Origin: Myxococcales bacterium
Lineage (GTDB): Bacteria > Myxococcota_A > UBA9160 > UBA4427
Reading direction: 5' to 3'
Length of the DNA stretch: 64,000 nt
NCBI GenBank assembly: GCA_014240165.1
Contig: JAAZXM010000004.1
Location: 1 to 64,000, forward strand
The translations under genes were made by a program, and so were the position numbers. A model generated the notes under the pieces. It made no database searches. It saw nothing but the letters and a program-made list of their open reading frames with translations, and was not told the DNA's origin. Of the stretch, positions 47,821 to 57,780 are shown one piece after another (position 1 is the first letter of the stretch; each line of letters begins with the position of its first letter).

Positions 47821-48900
47821 TCAAAAGAACCGGTATCGAATTTGAGCCCGCACTCGATCGGGCTTTCCGGTGTTGGTGATCTCATGCCTGTAGTCAGCAG
47901 AGAGCCAATAATGGGTGCCCAGCGCGAGTTGGGAGCCCAGCGTGAGGTATGAGAGTTTTTCCCAGGATTGATCTCTATCGGCGACCCCGCGATTCATCAT
48001 TATATTTCCTTGGACGTAGACCAGCAGGGCTTCCATCGGGGAACGCCACGAGACGTCGATGAAGGAGTTGACGATATCCTTCTCATGGGAGTCCCTTCCG
48101 ATGGAGAGCTCCGCCAGTACGTCCAGGGGCCCGCCCAGCCAGCGCCAGTCCACGCCAATTCGTGTTCGCGGAATAATTCTGCCGTTCTTGAGAACCTTTC
48201 CGTGGAGACCGGAGATCCCCATGGCGAGGGGGAGATGGGAAGGCGTGCCGACCCGGCCCGAAATCAGGTACGGGTCATTCTGGCTCTCGTAGTCCATGCC
48301 CGATCCGCGGGTCAACGCGATTTCGTAGTTGAGGTTGGAGAGGACCCCGTTCACGCTGGTCCCCCAATCGACCTTCAGGCCGAGGTTCGCGCCGGTATCG
48401 AATTGTCGAAGCGTTCCCGGCGTTCGCGAGGGAAGGTTGAGCCCATAGGGGATCAGGATATGACCCAGGCGGACGTTCAAGCCCCCTCGGCCACTCAAAT
48501 GATAGTTGAAGAAGAGAAGGCGGGTTCTGAATTTCCAGTCGTTCTTGCCTGGAGGCGGATCGCTGTTGTAGTCCACGTAGAGTTGAACCAGCATGGTGCC
48601 GATATCACGCTTCGATGTGCTCACGACCTTGTGCATATCGAGGCCGAAAAAGTCTTGGTTCGTATACCCAGCGTCTTCTGTTGCGTTGATGCGCCCCGCA
48701 AAATCAACCGCCCAGCGGAGGTTTTCGGTCAAAAACTTCCAGGTTTCCCCGGCCCGAACCTGGCCGAAAGGAAGTTGCAGGTCACCGAACCCGTTATCGA
48801 TCGAATCCTCGGGGCTGGCTTCGATCTCTGAGTCGGTGGCGAGGGCTGGCGACGAGAAGCCGAGTACAAGGCAGAGGAGCGCGGCGAGTACTCTGGGCAT
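47821..48900 (-). CDS. Outer-membrane porin-like beta-barrel protein
   Basis: Signal peptide MPRVLAALLCLVLGFSSPALA, alternating beta pattern, C-terminal ...RVRAQIRYRFF terminal Phe. Confidence 0.7.
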   Translation of the reverse strand: MPRVLAALLCLVLGFSSPALATDSEIEASPEDSIDNGFGDLQLPFGQVRAGETWKFLTENLRWAVDFAGRINATEDAGYTNQDFFGLDMHKVVSTSKRDIGTMLVQLYVDYNSDPPPGKNDWKFRTRLLFFNYHLSGRGGLNVRLGHILIPYGLNLPSRTPGTLRQFDTGANLGLKVDWGTSVNGVLSNLNYEIALTRGSGMDYESQNDPYLISGRVGTPSHLPLAMGISGLHGKVLKNGRIIPRTRIGVDWRWLGGPLDVLAELSIGRDSHEKDIVNSFIDVSWRSPMEALLVYVQGNIMMNRGVADRDQSWEKLSYLTLGSQLALGTHYWLSADYRHEITNTGKPDRVRAQIRYRFF

Positions 48901-49370
48901 GCGGGATGGCTTTCGTGTTGGTTGGAACACGAAAGCTGCCAGGCGATGGGTGCGTATGGGGGATTCGAGGGAGGGCAATGGTTGGGACTTCCCGGGTGCA
49001 ATTTGCTTGCAGGCGATGAAGACAACCCAGTGATTACTTCCTCATTATTCTTTCGTCATGGTATTCACGAAAGTTGAGCCGCGAAGCGTGAGGTAGCGTC
49101 GTTTTCGCCGCCCTGAACGAACCCCGAGACGCGGTGCTGAATGGCGATCGATCAGGGAGAAAATCTGCGGAGCGCCAATGTTGACTGAGCCTAGGCGAGG
49201 CGCGCCCTCGTGACCACAAGGCGTCCTTGTCGGAAAAAAATTCACAGTTTTACTGTTGAGAGCGCGGAGGTGAGCCCACGTTTAGCCTGAGCCTGCGCTC
49301 GCAAATCACCTGATCGGGTGGCGCATTTTTTCGGTAATCCCGCCCAGCAGCCGGGCCCGGGTCGCCCGGC

Positions 49371-50459
49371 TCAGCTGGCCTTCGCGAGACCTTGAAGTTC
49401 CGCCGCTCTCTCTCTGAGAAGCCCGGGGCCACCCAGGAGGCCTCGGGCGACGCCGATGCGCTTGAACCAGAAATGAAGGTTCTGCTCGTCGGTCCAGCCG
49501 ATGCCGCCGTGGACTTGCGTGGAAACGCTGGCGATCTCGTGGCCGATTTCTGAAATGTGGGCCAGGGCGTGGCAAGCCATGAGGGGTGTTTCCGCGGGAA
49601 GGGTGTCGAAGCTATGGGCTCCATACCAGACCAGCGAACGCGCGGGTTCGAGTTCGCTGATCATCTCGGCGCACATATGCTTCACCGCTTGAAAGGAACC
49701 GATCAGCCGTTCGAATTGTTTCCGTTCCTTGGCATAGGCCACCGCCTGCTCGATCATGGCCTCAGCGGCACCGAGGGAGTCGGCCGCGAGAGCCAAGCGG
49801 CCGGCGTCGAGCATCTGGGAGATCGCGCAGCTCGCGTCTGCCAGAACTGCTTCGGGTTGAACCTGGTCCAAAATCAACTCGGATGTGCAGCGCGTGGTAT
49901 CTGTGGTCACGAGCTTCGTCTTCTTGAGACCGCTTGCATCCCCGCGAATGACGGCGATTCGATCGCCATCAATGGGAAAAAGAATCAGGTCCGCGCCGCA
50001 CGCGTCCCATGCCATCATCGCCTTGCCGTTGAGGCGCTCTCCCTCGAAGCTGATTCCCGCTTCTTCGCGCAGGGAGAAGGCTTCCGTAGCGGCGACTCCA
50101 AACGCGATCTCTCCCGTCGCAATACCCGCGAGCCATCCGGCGATTTCCGGATGGTCCAATTGCCGCAGGGCGACGGGGACCATCACGGCGGAGCCGATGA
50201 AAGGGGTGGGGGTAACCGAGTGGCCGAGGGCCTGGGCCACGAGGCAAGCGTCGAGCATGCTGAGTTGGCTTCCTCCCTGGGCTTCGGGTACCAGGATTCC
50301 GGTCACTCCCAATTCGGCAAGGGATTGCCAGATCGTTCGGTCGTTGGGGCAATCCTCACCGCGCAGCTTGCGAACTTCTTCAATGGGGACGCGATCAGCC
50401 AAAAAGCTGCGAATCGTTTCGTCCAGCATCTGCTGGTCTTCCGAGAGTCCAAAATCCAT
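49371..50459 (-). CDS. Acyl-CoA dehydrogenase family protein
   Basis: MDFGLSEDQQMLDETIRSFLADRVPIEEVRKL...VHGGIGWTDEQNLHFWFKR. Confidence 0.92.
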   Translation of the reverse strand: MDFGLSEDQQMLDETIRSFLADRVPIEEVRKLRGEDCPNDRTIWQSLAELGVTGILVPEAQGGSQLSMLDACLVAQALGHSVTPTPFIGSAVMVPVALRQLDHPEIAGWLAGIATGEIAFGVAATEAFSLREEAGISFEGERLNGKAMMAWDACGADLILFPIDGDRIAVIRGDASGLKKTKLVTTDTTRCTSELILDQVQPEAVLADASCAISQMLDAGRLALAADSLGAAEAMIEQAVAYAKERKQFERLIGSFQAVKHMCAEMISELEPARSLVWYGAHSFDTLPAETPLMACHALAHISEIGHEIASVSTQVHGGIGWTDEQNLHFWFKRIGVARGLLGGPGLLRERAAELQGLAKAS

Positions 50460-50511
50460 CTTCGTTCCTTTTTCTGATGCGAGTTCTTTTATTTCGCCGG
50501 GCTATCCGCGT

Positions 50512-51708
50512 CTAACCCTTGGCTGGCTTGGGCTCGCGCGGCAAGCCGAGCCCGCGCTCCGAGATGATATTTTTCTGGATCTGGGCCGTTCCCCCGCCAA
50601 TGATCAGGCCCAGGGAGAAGAACGAATGCGATTGCCAATACCCACGGTCGCGCTCGTATTCGGTGTGGTCATAGAGCGCTCCGAGTTCGCCCATGACATC
50701 GATGGCCAGAGATGAAATATCGAAATTGAGCTGGCAGTTGCGGAGCTTCGTGATCAGGCCCGCAACCCCTGGTGATTCGTCCTTCAAGCTGCATGTCAGC
50801 ATGCGCATGGCATGAAATTTCATCGCCATCGAGCGCGCCTGGAGCTTCATCAGTCGGTCACGAAAAACCGGGTTCGCCATGGCGGAGACGCCGTTGCTCG
50901 TTTCGCGCTCCATCAATCGGATCAGCTTGAGGATGGTGCCCTCGCTGTTGGCGTTGAGGCTATTTCGTTCGTGCTTCAGCGTGGTGTTGGCGATCCGCCA
51001 TCCCTCGCCTCGTTTTCCCACGACATTGGCCTGGGGCACACGCACATCCGTGAAGAAGACCTGGTTGAAGGAATTGTCGCCGAGATCCCCGGACATGGTC
51101 CGCAGGGGCTGCACTTCGATGCCCGGCGTATCCATGGGCAGGAGGATGTAGCTGATCCCTGCATGCTTGGCGGCATCGGGTTCCGTGCGCACGAGGATAA
51201 AGATCATTTCAGATTTATCCGCGGTGCTGGTCCAGATTTTCTGGCCGCTGATCAGGAAATCGTCTCCGTCTTCTCGGGCCGAGGTTTGAAGGCTGGCGAG
51301 GTCGCTGCCCGAACCCGGTTCTGAGTAGCCCTGGCACCACATGATCTCGCTCCGCATGGTGGGCGCGATCCAGCGCTTCTTCTGCTCTTCGGTGCCATGC
51401 TCGAGCAGAGTGGGAACGAGCATCGATGGCCCCTGGCTCGACATCCCTCGGTTCACGGCTGCCCGGTTGAATTCCTCGTCCATGATCACGGTTTCGAGAA
51501 GGTCGGGCTGCGCGCCGTAGCCTCCGTATTCCTTGGGAATCGTCCGCGCCCAATAGCCGTGTTCGATTTGCAAGCCCAACCAGTCCGCGAGCCATTCGCG
51601 GCGGGTGCCGGAGGCCTCTATGGAATCTTCGCCGGGCTTGTTTTTTTCGAGAAATGCCCGGACTTCCTGTCTGAAGTCCTCATAGCGTTCTCCGTATTCG
51701 AGATCCAT
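50512..51708 (-). CDS. Acyl-CoA dehydrogenase family protein
   Basis: MDLEYGERYEDFRQEVRAFLEKN...IMWCQGYSEPGSGSDLASLQTSAREDGDDFLISGQKIWTSTADK. Confidence 0.92.
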   Translation of the reverse strand: MDLEYGERYEDFRQEVRAFLEKNKPGEDSIEASGTRREWLADWLGLQIEHGYWARTIPKEYGGYGAQPDLLETVIMDEEFNRAAVNRGMSSQGPSMLVPTLLEHGTEEQKKRWIAPTMRSEIMWCQGYSEPGSGSDLASLQTSAREDGDDFLISGQKIWTSTADKSEMIFILVRTEPDAAKHAGISYILLPMDTPGIEVQPLRTMSGDLGDNSFNQVFFTDVRVPQANVVGKRGEGWRIANTTLKHERNSLNANSEGTILKLIRLMERETSNGVSAMANPVFRDRLMKLQARSMAMKFHAMRMLTCSLKDESPGVAGLITKLRNCQLNFDISSLAIDVMGELGALYDHTEYERDRGYWQSHSFFSLGLIIGGGTAQIQKNIISERGLGLPREPKPAKG

Positions 51709-51763
51709 CTCTTCCCTTTCGCTTGCTTGATCGTTTCCTCGAGGGGTGTACTTTTCCGCGCTT

Positions 51764-52555
51764 CTAGCCGCGTTCTCCAGGGCCAGGCGGGTCAACGGGG
51801 CCACCCGCGAAACATTGGGCGATCGCCATCCATTGGTTCGCTACATCTCCTCCCACTTCGAGGGATGTATCCGCGATATTGCGTCCCTGGGTCACGACAT
51901 GGCAGAACTCCGCTGCCTCGCCCCGAACATAATCCGTCTCGCTCGGGTCGTTCCATTCCCAGGTCTCGCCCGAGGGCGCGTTCAACCTGATATAGGGTGC
52001 GGGTCCGGGCACTTCGAGTTTCCGGTTGACGAAGGTCCAGCCGAAGGTCCGAATGCCGATGGCAGCGACGTTCTTGATGCGGTCGTTGTATTTCCTCGTG
52101 ACACCCTTGAGGTCGTAGACCTCCTGGCTGTGGGCCCAGGTCTCCATGTAGCGGGCAGTGGTAAACATGCGCACGCCCATATCCGGCCCGAACCAGGGCA
52201 GCCTCCGCTTCGGGTTCGATTCTCCAAGGTCCTTCGCCATGGAACGGCAGGTCTGGATCCAGCGCTCCATCAGTTCTGCGGGTGAGAGTTCCCCGAATTC
52301 CCTGCGGGCGATCAGGGCGTTGGTTTCCCCTTTGGATATGGACTGGATCAGGCTGTCCCGTCGCTCCGCGAAGACTTCTTCGCCCTGCAAGGCTGCTTGG
52401 GAAACGAGATCGAAAAAATGCAGATGGGCGACCACATCCCAGGGCGTCCAATCCATGAAGCCCGTGGGTCGTTGCCATTCGTCGGCTTCGAGGGTCTGGA
52501 GAAAGTCGTGAAACTCTTCGACTTCCGCCATGAGATCAAGGCTTTCCTGCAACAT
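51764..52555 (-). CDS. TIGR03084-like protein (DinB / maleylpyruvate isomerase-like fold)
   Basis: MLQESLDLMAEVEEFHDFLQTLEADEWQRPTGFMDWTPWDVVAHLHFFDLVSQAAL...ARYMETWAHSQEVYDLKG. Confidence 0.75.
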   Translation of the reverse strand: MLQESLDLMAEVEEFHDFLQTLEADEWQRPTGFMDWTPWDVVAHLHFFDLVSQAALQGEEVFAERRDSLIQSISKGETNALIARREFGELSPAELMERWIQTCRSMAKDLGESNPKRRLPWFGPDMGVRMFTTARYMETWAHSQEVYDLKGVTRKYNDRIKNVAAIGIRTFGWTFVNRKLEVPGPAPYIRLNAPSGETWEWNDPSETDYVRGEAAEFCHVVTQGRNIADTSLEVGGDVANQWMAIAQCFAGGPVDPPGPGERG

Positions 52556-52608
52556 CTGAGTTCTTCTCCCTGTCTTCGTATGCGGGCGGCGCTTTGGCGG
52601 CCCGGGCT

Positions 52609-53754
52609 TCAGAAGCCCAATTGCTTGGCGAGGTAATGCATCATGGTTTCGTCCGAACCGCCCCCGATACTGCCCAGGCGAGAGTCCACGAACGAACGCC
52701 CGGCGGGGCTCTCCTTCATGTATCCATAGCCACCGCTCAGTTGGATGCACTCGTCGGAAACGTGTCTTGAAACGCGCGCGCAGAAGAGCTTCGCCATTGA
52801 GATGATTTCGGTTGCGTCTTCACCGTCGACGGCTTTGCGCACGCAGGAGCGGACGAGTTCCCTGGCCGCGGTGATTTGGGTGAGCATTTCGACGAATTTG
52901 AATTGAGAGTTCTGCATCTTGGAAAGGGGTTTGCCAAAGAGCATTCGCTCCTCCGCCCATTTCCGGGTGGCGTCCCAAACGTCCTGGGCGCTGGCTACCG
53001 TGGAGACGCAGGCCACGAGACGTTCATCCTGGAATTGCATCATCTGTTGCTGAAAGCCGCGACCGATATCACCGATGGTATTCAAGACAGGGACGCGTAC
53101 GTCCTCGAAAAAGAGCTGCCCCGTATCCGATCCCCAATTGCCGATCTTGTCCAGGAGTTCGTAGCGGAAGCCGGGGCTATCCGTGGGAACGATGATCTGG
53201 GAGAAGCCCCCGTAGCCGGCGCCCGGATCGGTCACGGCGAGAAGGCAGAGCCAGTCTGCCGTAGCGGCATTGGTGATGTAGATCTTTGAACCGTTGATGA
53301 CCCAATCGTCGCCGTCGCGCACCGCACGGGTTTTGATCCCCGCCACATCCGAGCCCGCATCGGGTTCGGTCACCGCGATGGCGCTGACCACTTCACCCGA
53401 AATCGACGGAACCAGGTATTGCTGCTTGAGTTCATCGCTGCCGAATTGATGAAGCGAGGGCGTCGCCATATCGGTGTGTACGCTGATCCCCATCGTTACA
53501 CCCGCGTTATCGGCTCGGCCCAACTCCTCGAACATGACGGCGGAGTACGACCAGTCGAGGCCCGAGCCTCCCCATTTCGGGTCGTAGCGCAGGCCCAACA
53601 TGCCCAGGTCGCCCATGGTCTTGTAGAGGGTTTTGTCGAAGCGCCCATTGGCGTCGAATTCCCGGGCTCGGGGCCTGAGCTCTTCGTTGACGAATTTTCG
53701 CACCGTCGCACGGAAGAGTTCGTGTTCTTCGGTAGAAAAGATGTCATTGCTCAT
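52609..53754 (-). CDS. Acyl-CoA dehydrogenase
   Basis: SAIAVTEPDAGSDVAGIKTRAVRDGDDWVINGSKIYITNAATADWLCLLAVTD; CIQLSGGYGYMKESPAGRSFVDSRLGSIGGGSDE. Confidence 0.94.
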   Translation of the reverse strand: MSNDIFSTEEHELFRATVRKFVNEELRPRAREFDANGRFDKTLYKTMGDLGMLGLRYDPKWGGSGLDWSYSAVMFEELGRADNAGVTMGISVHTDMATPSLHQFGSDELKQQYLVPSISGEVVSAIAVTEPDAGSDVAGIKTRAVRDGDDWVINGSKIYITNAATADWLCLLAVTDPGAGYGGFSQIIVPTDSPGFRYELLDKIGNWGSDTGQLFFEDVRVPVLNTIGDIGRGFQQQMMQFQDERLVACVSTVASAQDVWDATRKWAEERMLFGKPLSKMQNSQFKFVEMLTQITAARELVRSCVRKAVDGEDATEIISMAKLFCARVSRHVSDECIQLSGGYGYMKESPAGRSFVDSRLGSIGGGSDETMMHYLAKQLGF

Positions 53755-53810
53755 GGGGGGCTCCGGGAATCATTCGATGGCTTGGGGCGGATGGCTTGGG
53801 GTGGGGTGGC

Positions 53811-54857
53811 CTACCACCCCGGGTCGAAGCCCTGGAACTCATTTCCGATTTGGCGGATATCCTGAAGGATTTCCATTCGTTCGGGAAGAGCGGTGGATCG
53901 GTCGAAATCCAGGGTCACCGAGTCTACCAGACCGCCGAAGCGTTCCTTGATGGCCGGGGCGAGGTTCGAATAGGTCGCCACCGCGGCGAAGGTGTGAACG
54001 ACATCGTCGGAGATCTCGGCGGCCATCTCCTTCCAGCGCCCCTGCTTGGACATTTTATGGAGCTTCATGCCGAGATCCTCCCAGCCATGCACCGCAAAGA
54101 CATTGTGATAGCTGCGGGTGGATCCATAGAAGCCCAGGCGGTAGCGAACCCACTCGACCTGCTTGGCCACCGCCTCGTCATCGCGCCCGGTGGCCACGAA
54201 GCCGCCTCCCCAGATCTCGAATTCCGAGCGCTTGCGGCCGCTCTCGGCGAGGCCCTTGTCGAGCATGGGGAGAGCGACGTCTTCGACGTATTTCCGGGTG
54301 GCGAAACCGTGAAGGCGCACACCGTCGCAAAGCGAGCCGGCCAGCTTGATCATGGCTGGGCCCACTGCCGCGATGGTGATGGGAACTCGGGGCAGGCCCG
54401 TGGGTCGCGGGGAGAACTCGGGGGTCATGAGGGTGAAGTTGTAATGCTTGCCCTGGTAGTTCAACTCCTCCCCCGTCTCCCATGTGCGCCAGATGGCGCG
54501 CAGGGATTCCACGTATTCCCGAATACGCGGTACCGGGGCGCTCCAGGGCATGCTGAAGCGGCGCTCGTTGTGCCCCTTGACCTGGGCGCCGAGTCCGAGC
54601 ACGAAGCGTCCCCCGGATTGTTCCTGCAGATCCCACGCGGTATTGGCTACCACCATCGGACTTCGGGGAAAAGCAACCGCGATAGCCGTCGCCAGGCGGA
54701 TTCGCTCGGTGGCCAGGGCGGCAAAACCCAGGGGCATGAAGGGATCGTGGGCGATTTCGGCGGAGAGTACTCCGTCGAAGCCCGACTCTTCGGCAAAGCG
54801 TGCCTTGTCGGCGACCTTGCGCCAATCATCCAGGGGGATCGAGGTTTCGATTCGCAA
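53811..54857 (-). CDS. LLM class F420-dependent oxidoreductase (TIGR03617-like)
   Basis: ESGFDGVLSAEIAHDPFMPLGFAALATERIRLATAIAVAFPRSPMVVANTAWDLQEQSGGRFVLGLGAQVKGHNERRF. Confidence 0.88.
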   Translation of the reverse strand: MRIETSIPLDDWRKVADKARFAEESGFDGVLSAEIAHDPFMPLGFAALATERIRLATAIAVAFPRSPMVVANTAWDLQEQSGGRFVLGLGAQVKGHNERRFSMPWSAPVPRIREYVESLRAIWRTWETGEELNYQGKHYNFTLMTPEFSPRPTGLPRVPITIAAVGPAMIKLAGSLCDGVRLHGFATRKYVEDVALPMLDKGLAESGRKRSEFEIWGGGFVATGRDDEAVAKQVEWVRYRLGFYGSTRSYHNVFAVHGWEDLGMKLHKMSKQGRWKEMAAEISDDVVHTFAAVATYSNLAPAIKERFGGLVDSVTLDFDRSTALPERMEILQDIRQIGNEFQGFDPGW

Positions 54858-54883
54858 TGGGGGGATTCCTTCTATCGGTCTAT

Positions 54884-55780
54884 CTATGGAAGGGGAAGAA
54901 CGGGTGTCGCGTCGAGGTAGCCGAGTTCGAGCAATTCGGCTTGGGGAACCTGCACGCTCAATTCCTTACGAATGGGGGCAATATCCGTGTCGATGGAAAA
55001 ACCCGGGAGCCAGTTGTCGTGGTGGCAAAGGACGAGGCGCCGGGCCCCGAGAAGTTCTGCCTGGCGCGCGATGAATTGGGCCAGGGAGCCCTGGATGGGT
55101 TCGCCATCGATATTTCCCCGCCCGGCGGCGGCCAGGATGGCTACATCTGGAGCCAACCCGTCGATGATACCCGACCAATGTCCCGACGTATCCTGGTAGA
55201 GGATGCGGCCGTCGGGGCAATCGAAAACGTAGATCAGCGCACCGCCGTCGCCCCGATCGCCCTGCTGGGACGCCACAAGATGTTCGATGGAAGGCGGCGG
55301 AATCTGCTGGGTCAGGTATTTGACCAATTCCTCGAAACGCGCGCGCTGTTCCTGCCAGGTCACGCCGAGATCTCCCAGGCAGACCGTATCTGCCGAGTCC
55401 ATCTGGCCATGACTCCAGACGCAGGAATGCTGGCTCGGATAAACCGAGACCCGCACATCGTTCCCCAGGTCGATGGTTTCCCCGCCCGCGACACAAATCA
55501 TCTGTTCCAGGGGAACGCCTGCTTCCTCCATGACCCGGATCGATTCGTAGCTCGCGATGATCTTGGCCCCGGTATTGGCTGCGATTCTCTCGGCGCCGTA
55601 GAGATGATCGAAATGCGAATGGCCCACCACGATCCAATCGCATTCAGCCACATCCTCGGTGCGGACTCCAGGGCCGGCAGCGCCCACCGCCCGGTCTATA
55701 TAGGCGTCGAGGAAAATGTTCAGCCCGGATGTTTGGAGCCGAAACGTGGCGCATCCATACCAGTCGAGGGTCGTTGTCAT
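54884..55780 (-). CDS. MBL fold metallo-hydrolase
   Basis: DWIVVGHSHFDHLYGAERIAANTGAKII: HxHxDH motif. Confidence 0.9.
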   Translation of the reverse strand: MTTTLDWYGCATFRLQTSGLNIFLDAYIDRAVGAAGPGVRTEDVAECDWIVVGHSHFDHLYGAERIAANTGAKIIASYESIRVMEEAGVPLEQMICVAGGETIDLGNDVRVSVYPSQHSCVWSHGQMDSADTVCLGDLGVTWQEQRARFEELVKYLTQQIPPPSIEHLVASQQGDRGDGGALIYVFDCPDGRILYQDTSGHWSGIIDGLAPDVAILAAAGRGNIDGEPIQGSLAQFIARQAELLGARRLVLCHHDNWLPGFSIDTDIAPIRKELSVQVPQAELLELGYLDATPVLPLP

Positions 55781-55801
55781 ACGAGGAGCAACTCCCTTTT
55801 T

Positions 55802-56920
55802 CTAGTCTTCAGCCAGCTCGTCCAGGCGAGCCATCGTGTCTGCGTATTCGCCCACGAGTTCCTCGATCACCGCGCGGACGGATTTCACATGATTCATCGA
55901 GCCCACGATCTGGCCGACAAAATAATTGTCCAAGGCCCGGGCGCCGTCGGATTTATGCGACGATCGGGCGATGCGGGCCCGGGCTTCCCGGACGAGCCTG
56001 GGTTGAAGCGGCATGGGGAGGGGGTCGGGGTTCGACGGATCTTCCCAGGCATCGGTCCATGCGCTGCGAAGTTGGCGCGCGGGCTTTCCTGTCAGGGATC
56101 GGCTGCGCACCGTATCGCTGGACGTGGCGGTGAGAAATTTCTCCTTCACCACCGGATGGGTTTCTGCCTCCTCGGTGGTGAGCCAGACCGAACCCGCCCA
56201 GACCCCCTGCGCCCCCAGGGCGAGGGATGCGGTGAGCTGGCGGCCGTTCCCGATACCCCCCGCGGCAAGCACCGGGATGGGATCGACGGCGTCCACCACT
56301 TCGGGAACCAGCACCATGGTGGAGACCTGCCCCGTATGGCCGCCCGCCTCGTAGCCCTGGGCCACCACGATATCCACCCCGGCTTCGACGTGTCGCCGGG
56401 CGTGTTCCACGGTGCCCGCCAATGCGGCGACTTTTACATTCTTCTCGCGCCCCATTTCGATCATCCACGGTGGCGGCGGCCCCAACGCGCTGGCGATCAG
56501 GCTGATCTTATGGCTGAAGACCAATTCGATGACATCGCGTTGCTGTTCGTACCCCACGGCAAATTCCGGTGCGAGGCCGACGTTTTCGGGCAGGGGCGGA
56601 ACCTCGTGCTGCTCCAGCAGATCATCGAGGAAGCGCTTGTGCTCTTCGGGAATGCGCTCGTCGAGTTGATCGCCGTCGAAGCCTCCGCGATCGCTTCCCG
56701 CGAATTTCGCCGGCAAGAGCAGATCGACTCCGAAGGGCTTGTCGCCGACTTCGTTCTCGATCCATTCGAGTTCCATTTTGAGATTCTTGAGCGAATGCCC
56801 CGCCACGCCCAACACTCCGAGCCCGCCCGCCTTGGAAACTGCCGCTGCAACGTCGCGACAATGGGTGAAGGCAAAGATGGGAAATTCAAGTCCCATATCC
56901 TGGGCGAGTTTCGATCGCAT
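55802..56920 (-). CDS. Nitronate monooxygenase family protein
   Basis: PIFAFTHCRDVAAAVSKAGGLGVLGVAGHSLKNLKMELEWI...GVDIVVAQGYEAGGHTGQVSTMVLVPEVVDAVDPIPVLAAGGIGNG. Confidence 0.92.
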   Translation of the reverse strand: MRSKLAQDMGLEFPIFAFTHCRDVAAAVSKAGGLGVLGVAGHSLKNLKMELEWIENEVGDKPFGVDLLLPAKFAGSDRGGFDGDQLDERIPEEHKRFLDDLLEQHEVPPLPENVGLAPEFAVGYEQQRDVIELVFSHKISLIASALGPPPPWMIEMGREKNVKVAALAGTVEHARRHVEAGVDIVVAQGYEAGGHTGQVSTMVLVPEVVDAVDPIPVLAAGGIGNGRQLTASLALGAQGVWAGSVWLTTEEAETHPVVKEKFLTATSSDTVRSRSLTGKPARQLRSAWTDAWEDPSNPDPLPMPLQPRLVREARARIARSSHKSDGARALDNYFVGQIVGSMNHVKSVRAVIEELVGEYADTMARLDELAED

Positions 56921-56986
56921 GGAGGGAGTTCCTTTTGCATCGCAGCTCCCGGGCAAGGGCTCGGGGGCCGCTCGGTGGGGGTTGGC

Positions 56987-57766
56987 TCAGTGCTCCGTGT
57001 CGTCTTCGGCCCAGGACGCCTTTCTTCGGCCCAGGAAGGCGGCCATGCCCTCTTTGGCCTCATCTCCGGCGAAGAGTTTGGCTGAGAGGCGGGTCGTATA
57101 ATGAAAGGCTTCCTTCTGTTCCATGCCGGGGACCTCGTAGACGAGTCGTTTCGCCAGCCCGACAGCCTGGGGCCCTCCCTTACGGAGATCGGCGAGCACC
57201 TCGCCCACGGCATCGTCGAGTTGCGCAGCGGGAACCGCCCTGTTGATCAAACCCAATTCCGCTGCCCGGCTGGCGGGGAAACGGTTGCCCCGCATGAAGG
57301 CCTCCATGGCTTCCCCGGCCCGCATCTTGGGAAGGCAAACCACCGAGATGATGGCCGGGATCACGCCCAGGCGAACCTCGGTGAAGCCGAATTTCACGTC
57401 TTCATCGGCAATGGAGATATCCAGCGCTGCAGCAAGGCCGTTTCCGCCACCCACCACGTGCCCCGCGATTCGGCCGATGATCGGAGTGGGCGATTGCTGA
57501 ATGGCCTCGAGGAGGTCGTCGAAACCCACCTTGGAATCGCCTTGGGTTTCCACGGCACCCGAGCGCTCTTTCAAATTGGCTCCGGCGCAAAAAGTCGACC
57601 CTTCGTTGGTGATCACCACCGCCCGAATGGAGGGGTCGGAGTTGGCGGCCTCGATGGCGTTCACGAGACCGTGCAAGAGGGCGGATCCCAGAGCGTTGCG
57701 GTTGTCCACGTCCACGAGGGTTGCGGTCATCACGCCACCCTCGGTCGTTACTTTTACGGGTTCCAT
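56987..57766 (-). CDS. Enoyl-CoA hydratase family protein
   Basis: MEPVKVTTEGGVMTATLVDVDNRNALGSALLHGLV...GSTFCAGANLKERSG...GGNGLAAALDISIAD. Start trimmed from 58126. Confidence 0.92.
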   Translation of the reverse strand: MEPVKVTTEGGVMTATLVDVDNRNALGSALLHGLVNAIEAANSDPSIRAVVITNEGSTFCAGANLKERSGAVETQGDSKVGFDDLLEAIQQSPTPIIGRIAGHVVGGGNGLAAALDISIADEDVKFGFTEVRLGVIPAIISVVCLPKMRAGEAMEAFMRGNRFPASRAAELGLINRAVPAAQLDDAVGEVLADLRKGGPQAVGLAKRLVYEVPGMEQKEAFHYTTRLSAKLFAGDEAKEGMAAFLGRRKASWAEDDTEH

Positions 57767-57780
57767 CTGGCTCAGTTCTC

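Noticed and set aside
49305-49331. Terminator-like CACC-TGATCG-GGTG followed by a T-run on the plus strand
   Set aside because: No plus-strand gene ends upstream; only a 4-bp stem, likely chance.
54800-57085. 761-aa plus-strand ORF
   Set aside because: Antisense to three minus-strand genes (LLM oxidoreductase, MBL hydrolase, nitronate monooxygenase) with clear family motifs; the plus translation shows no recognisable domain and is a GC-rich shadow ORF.
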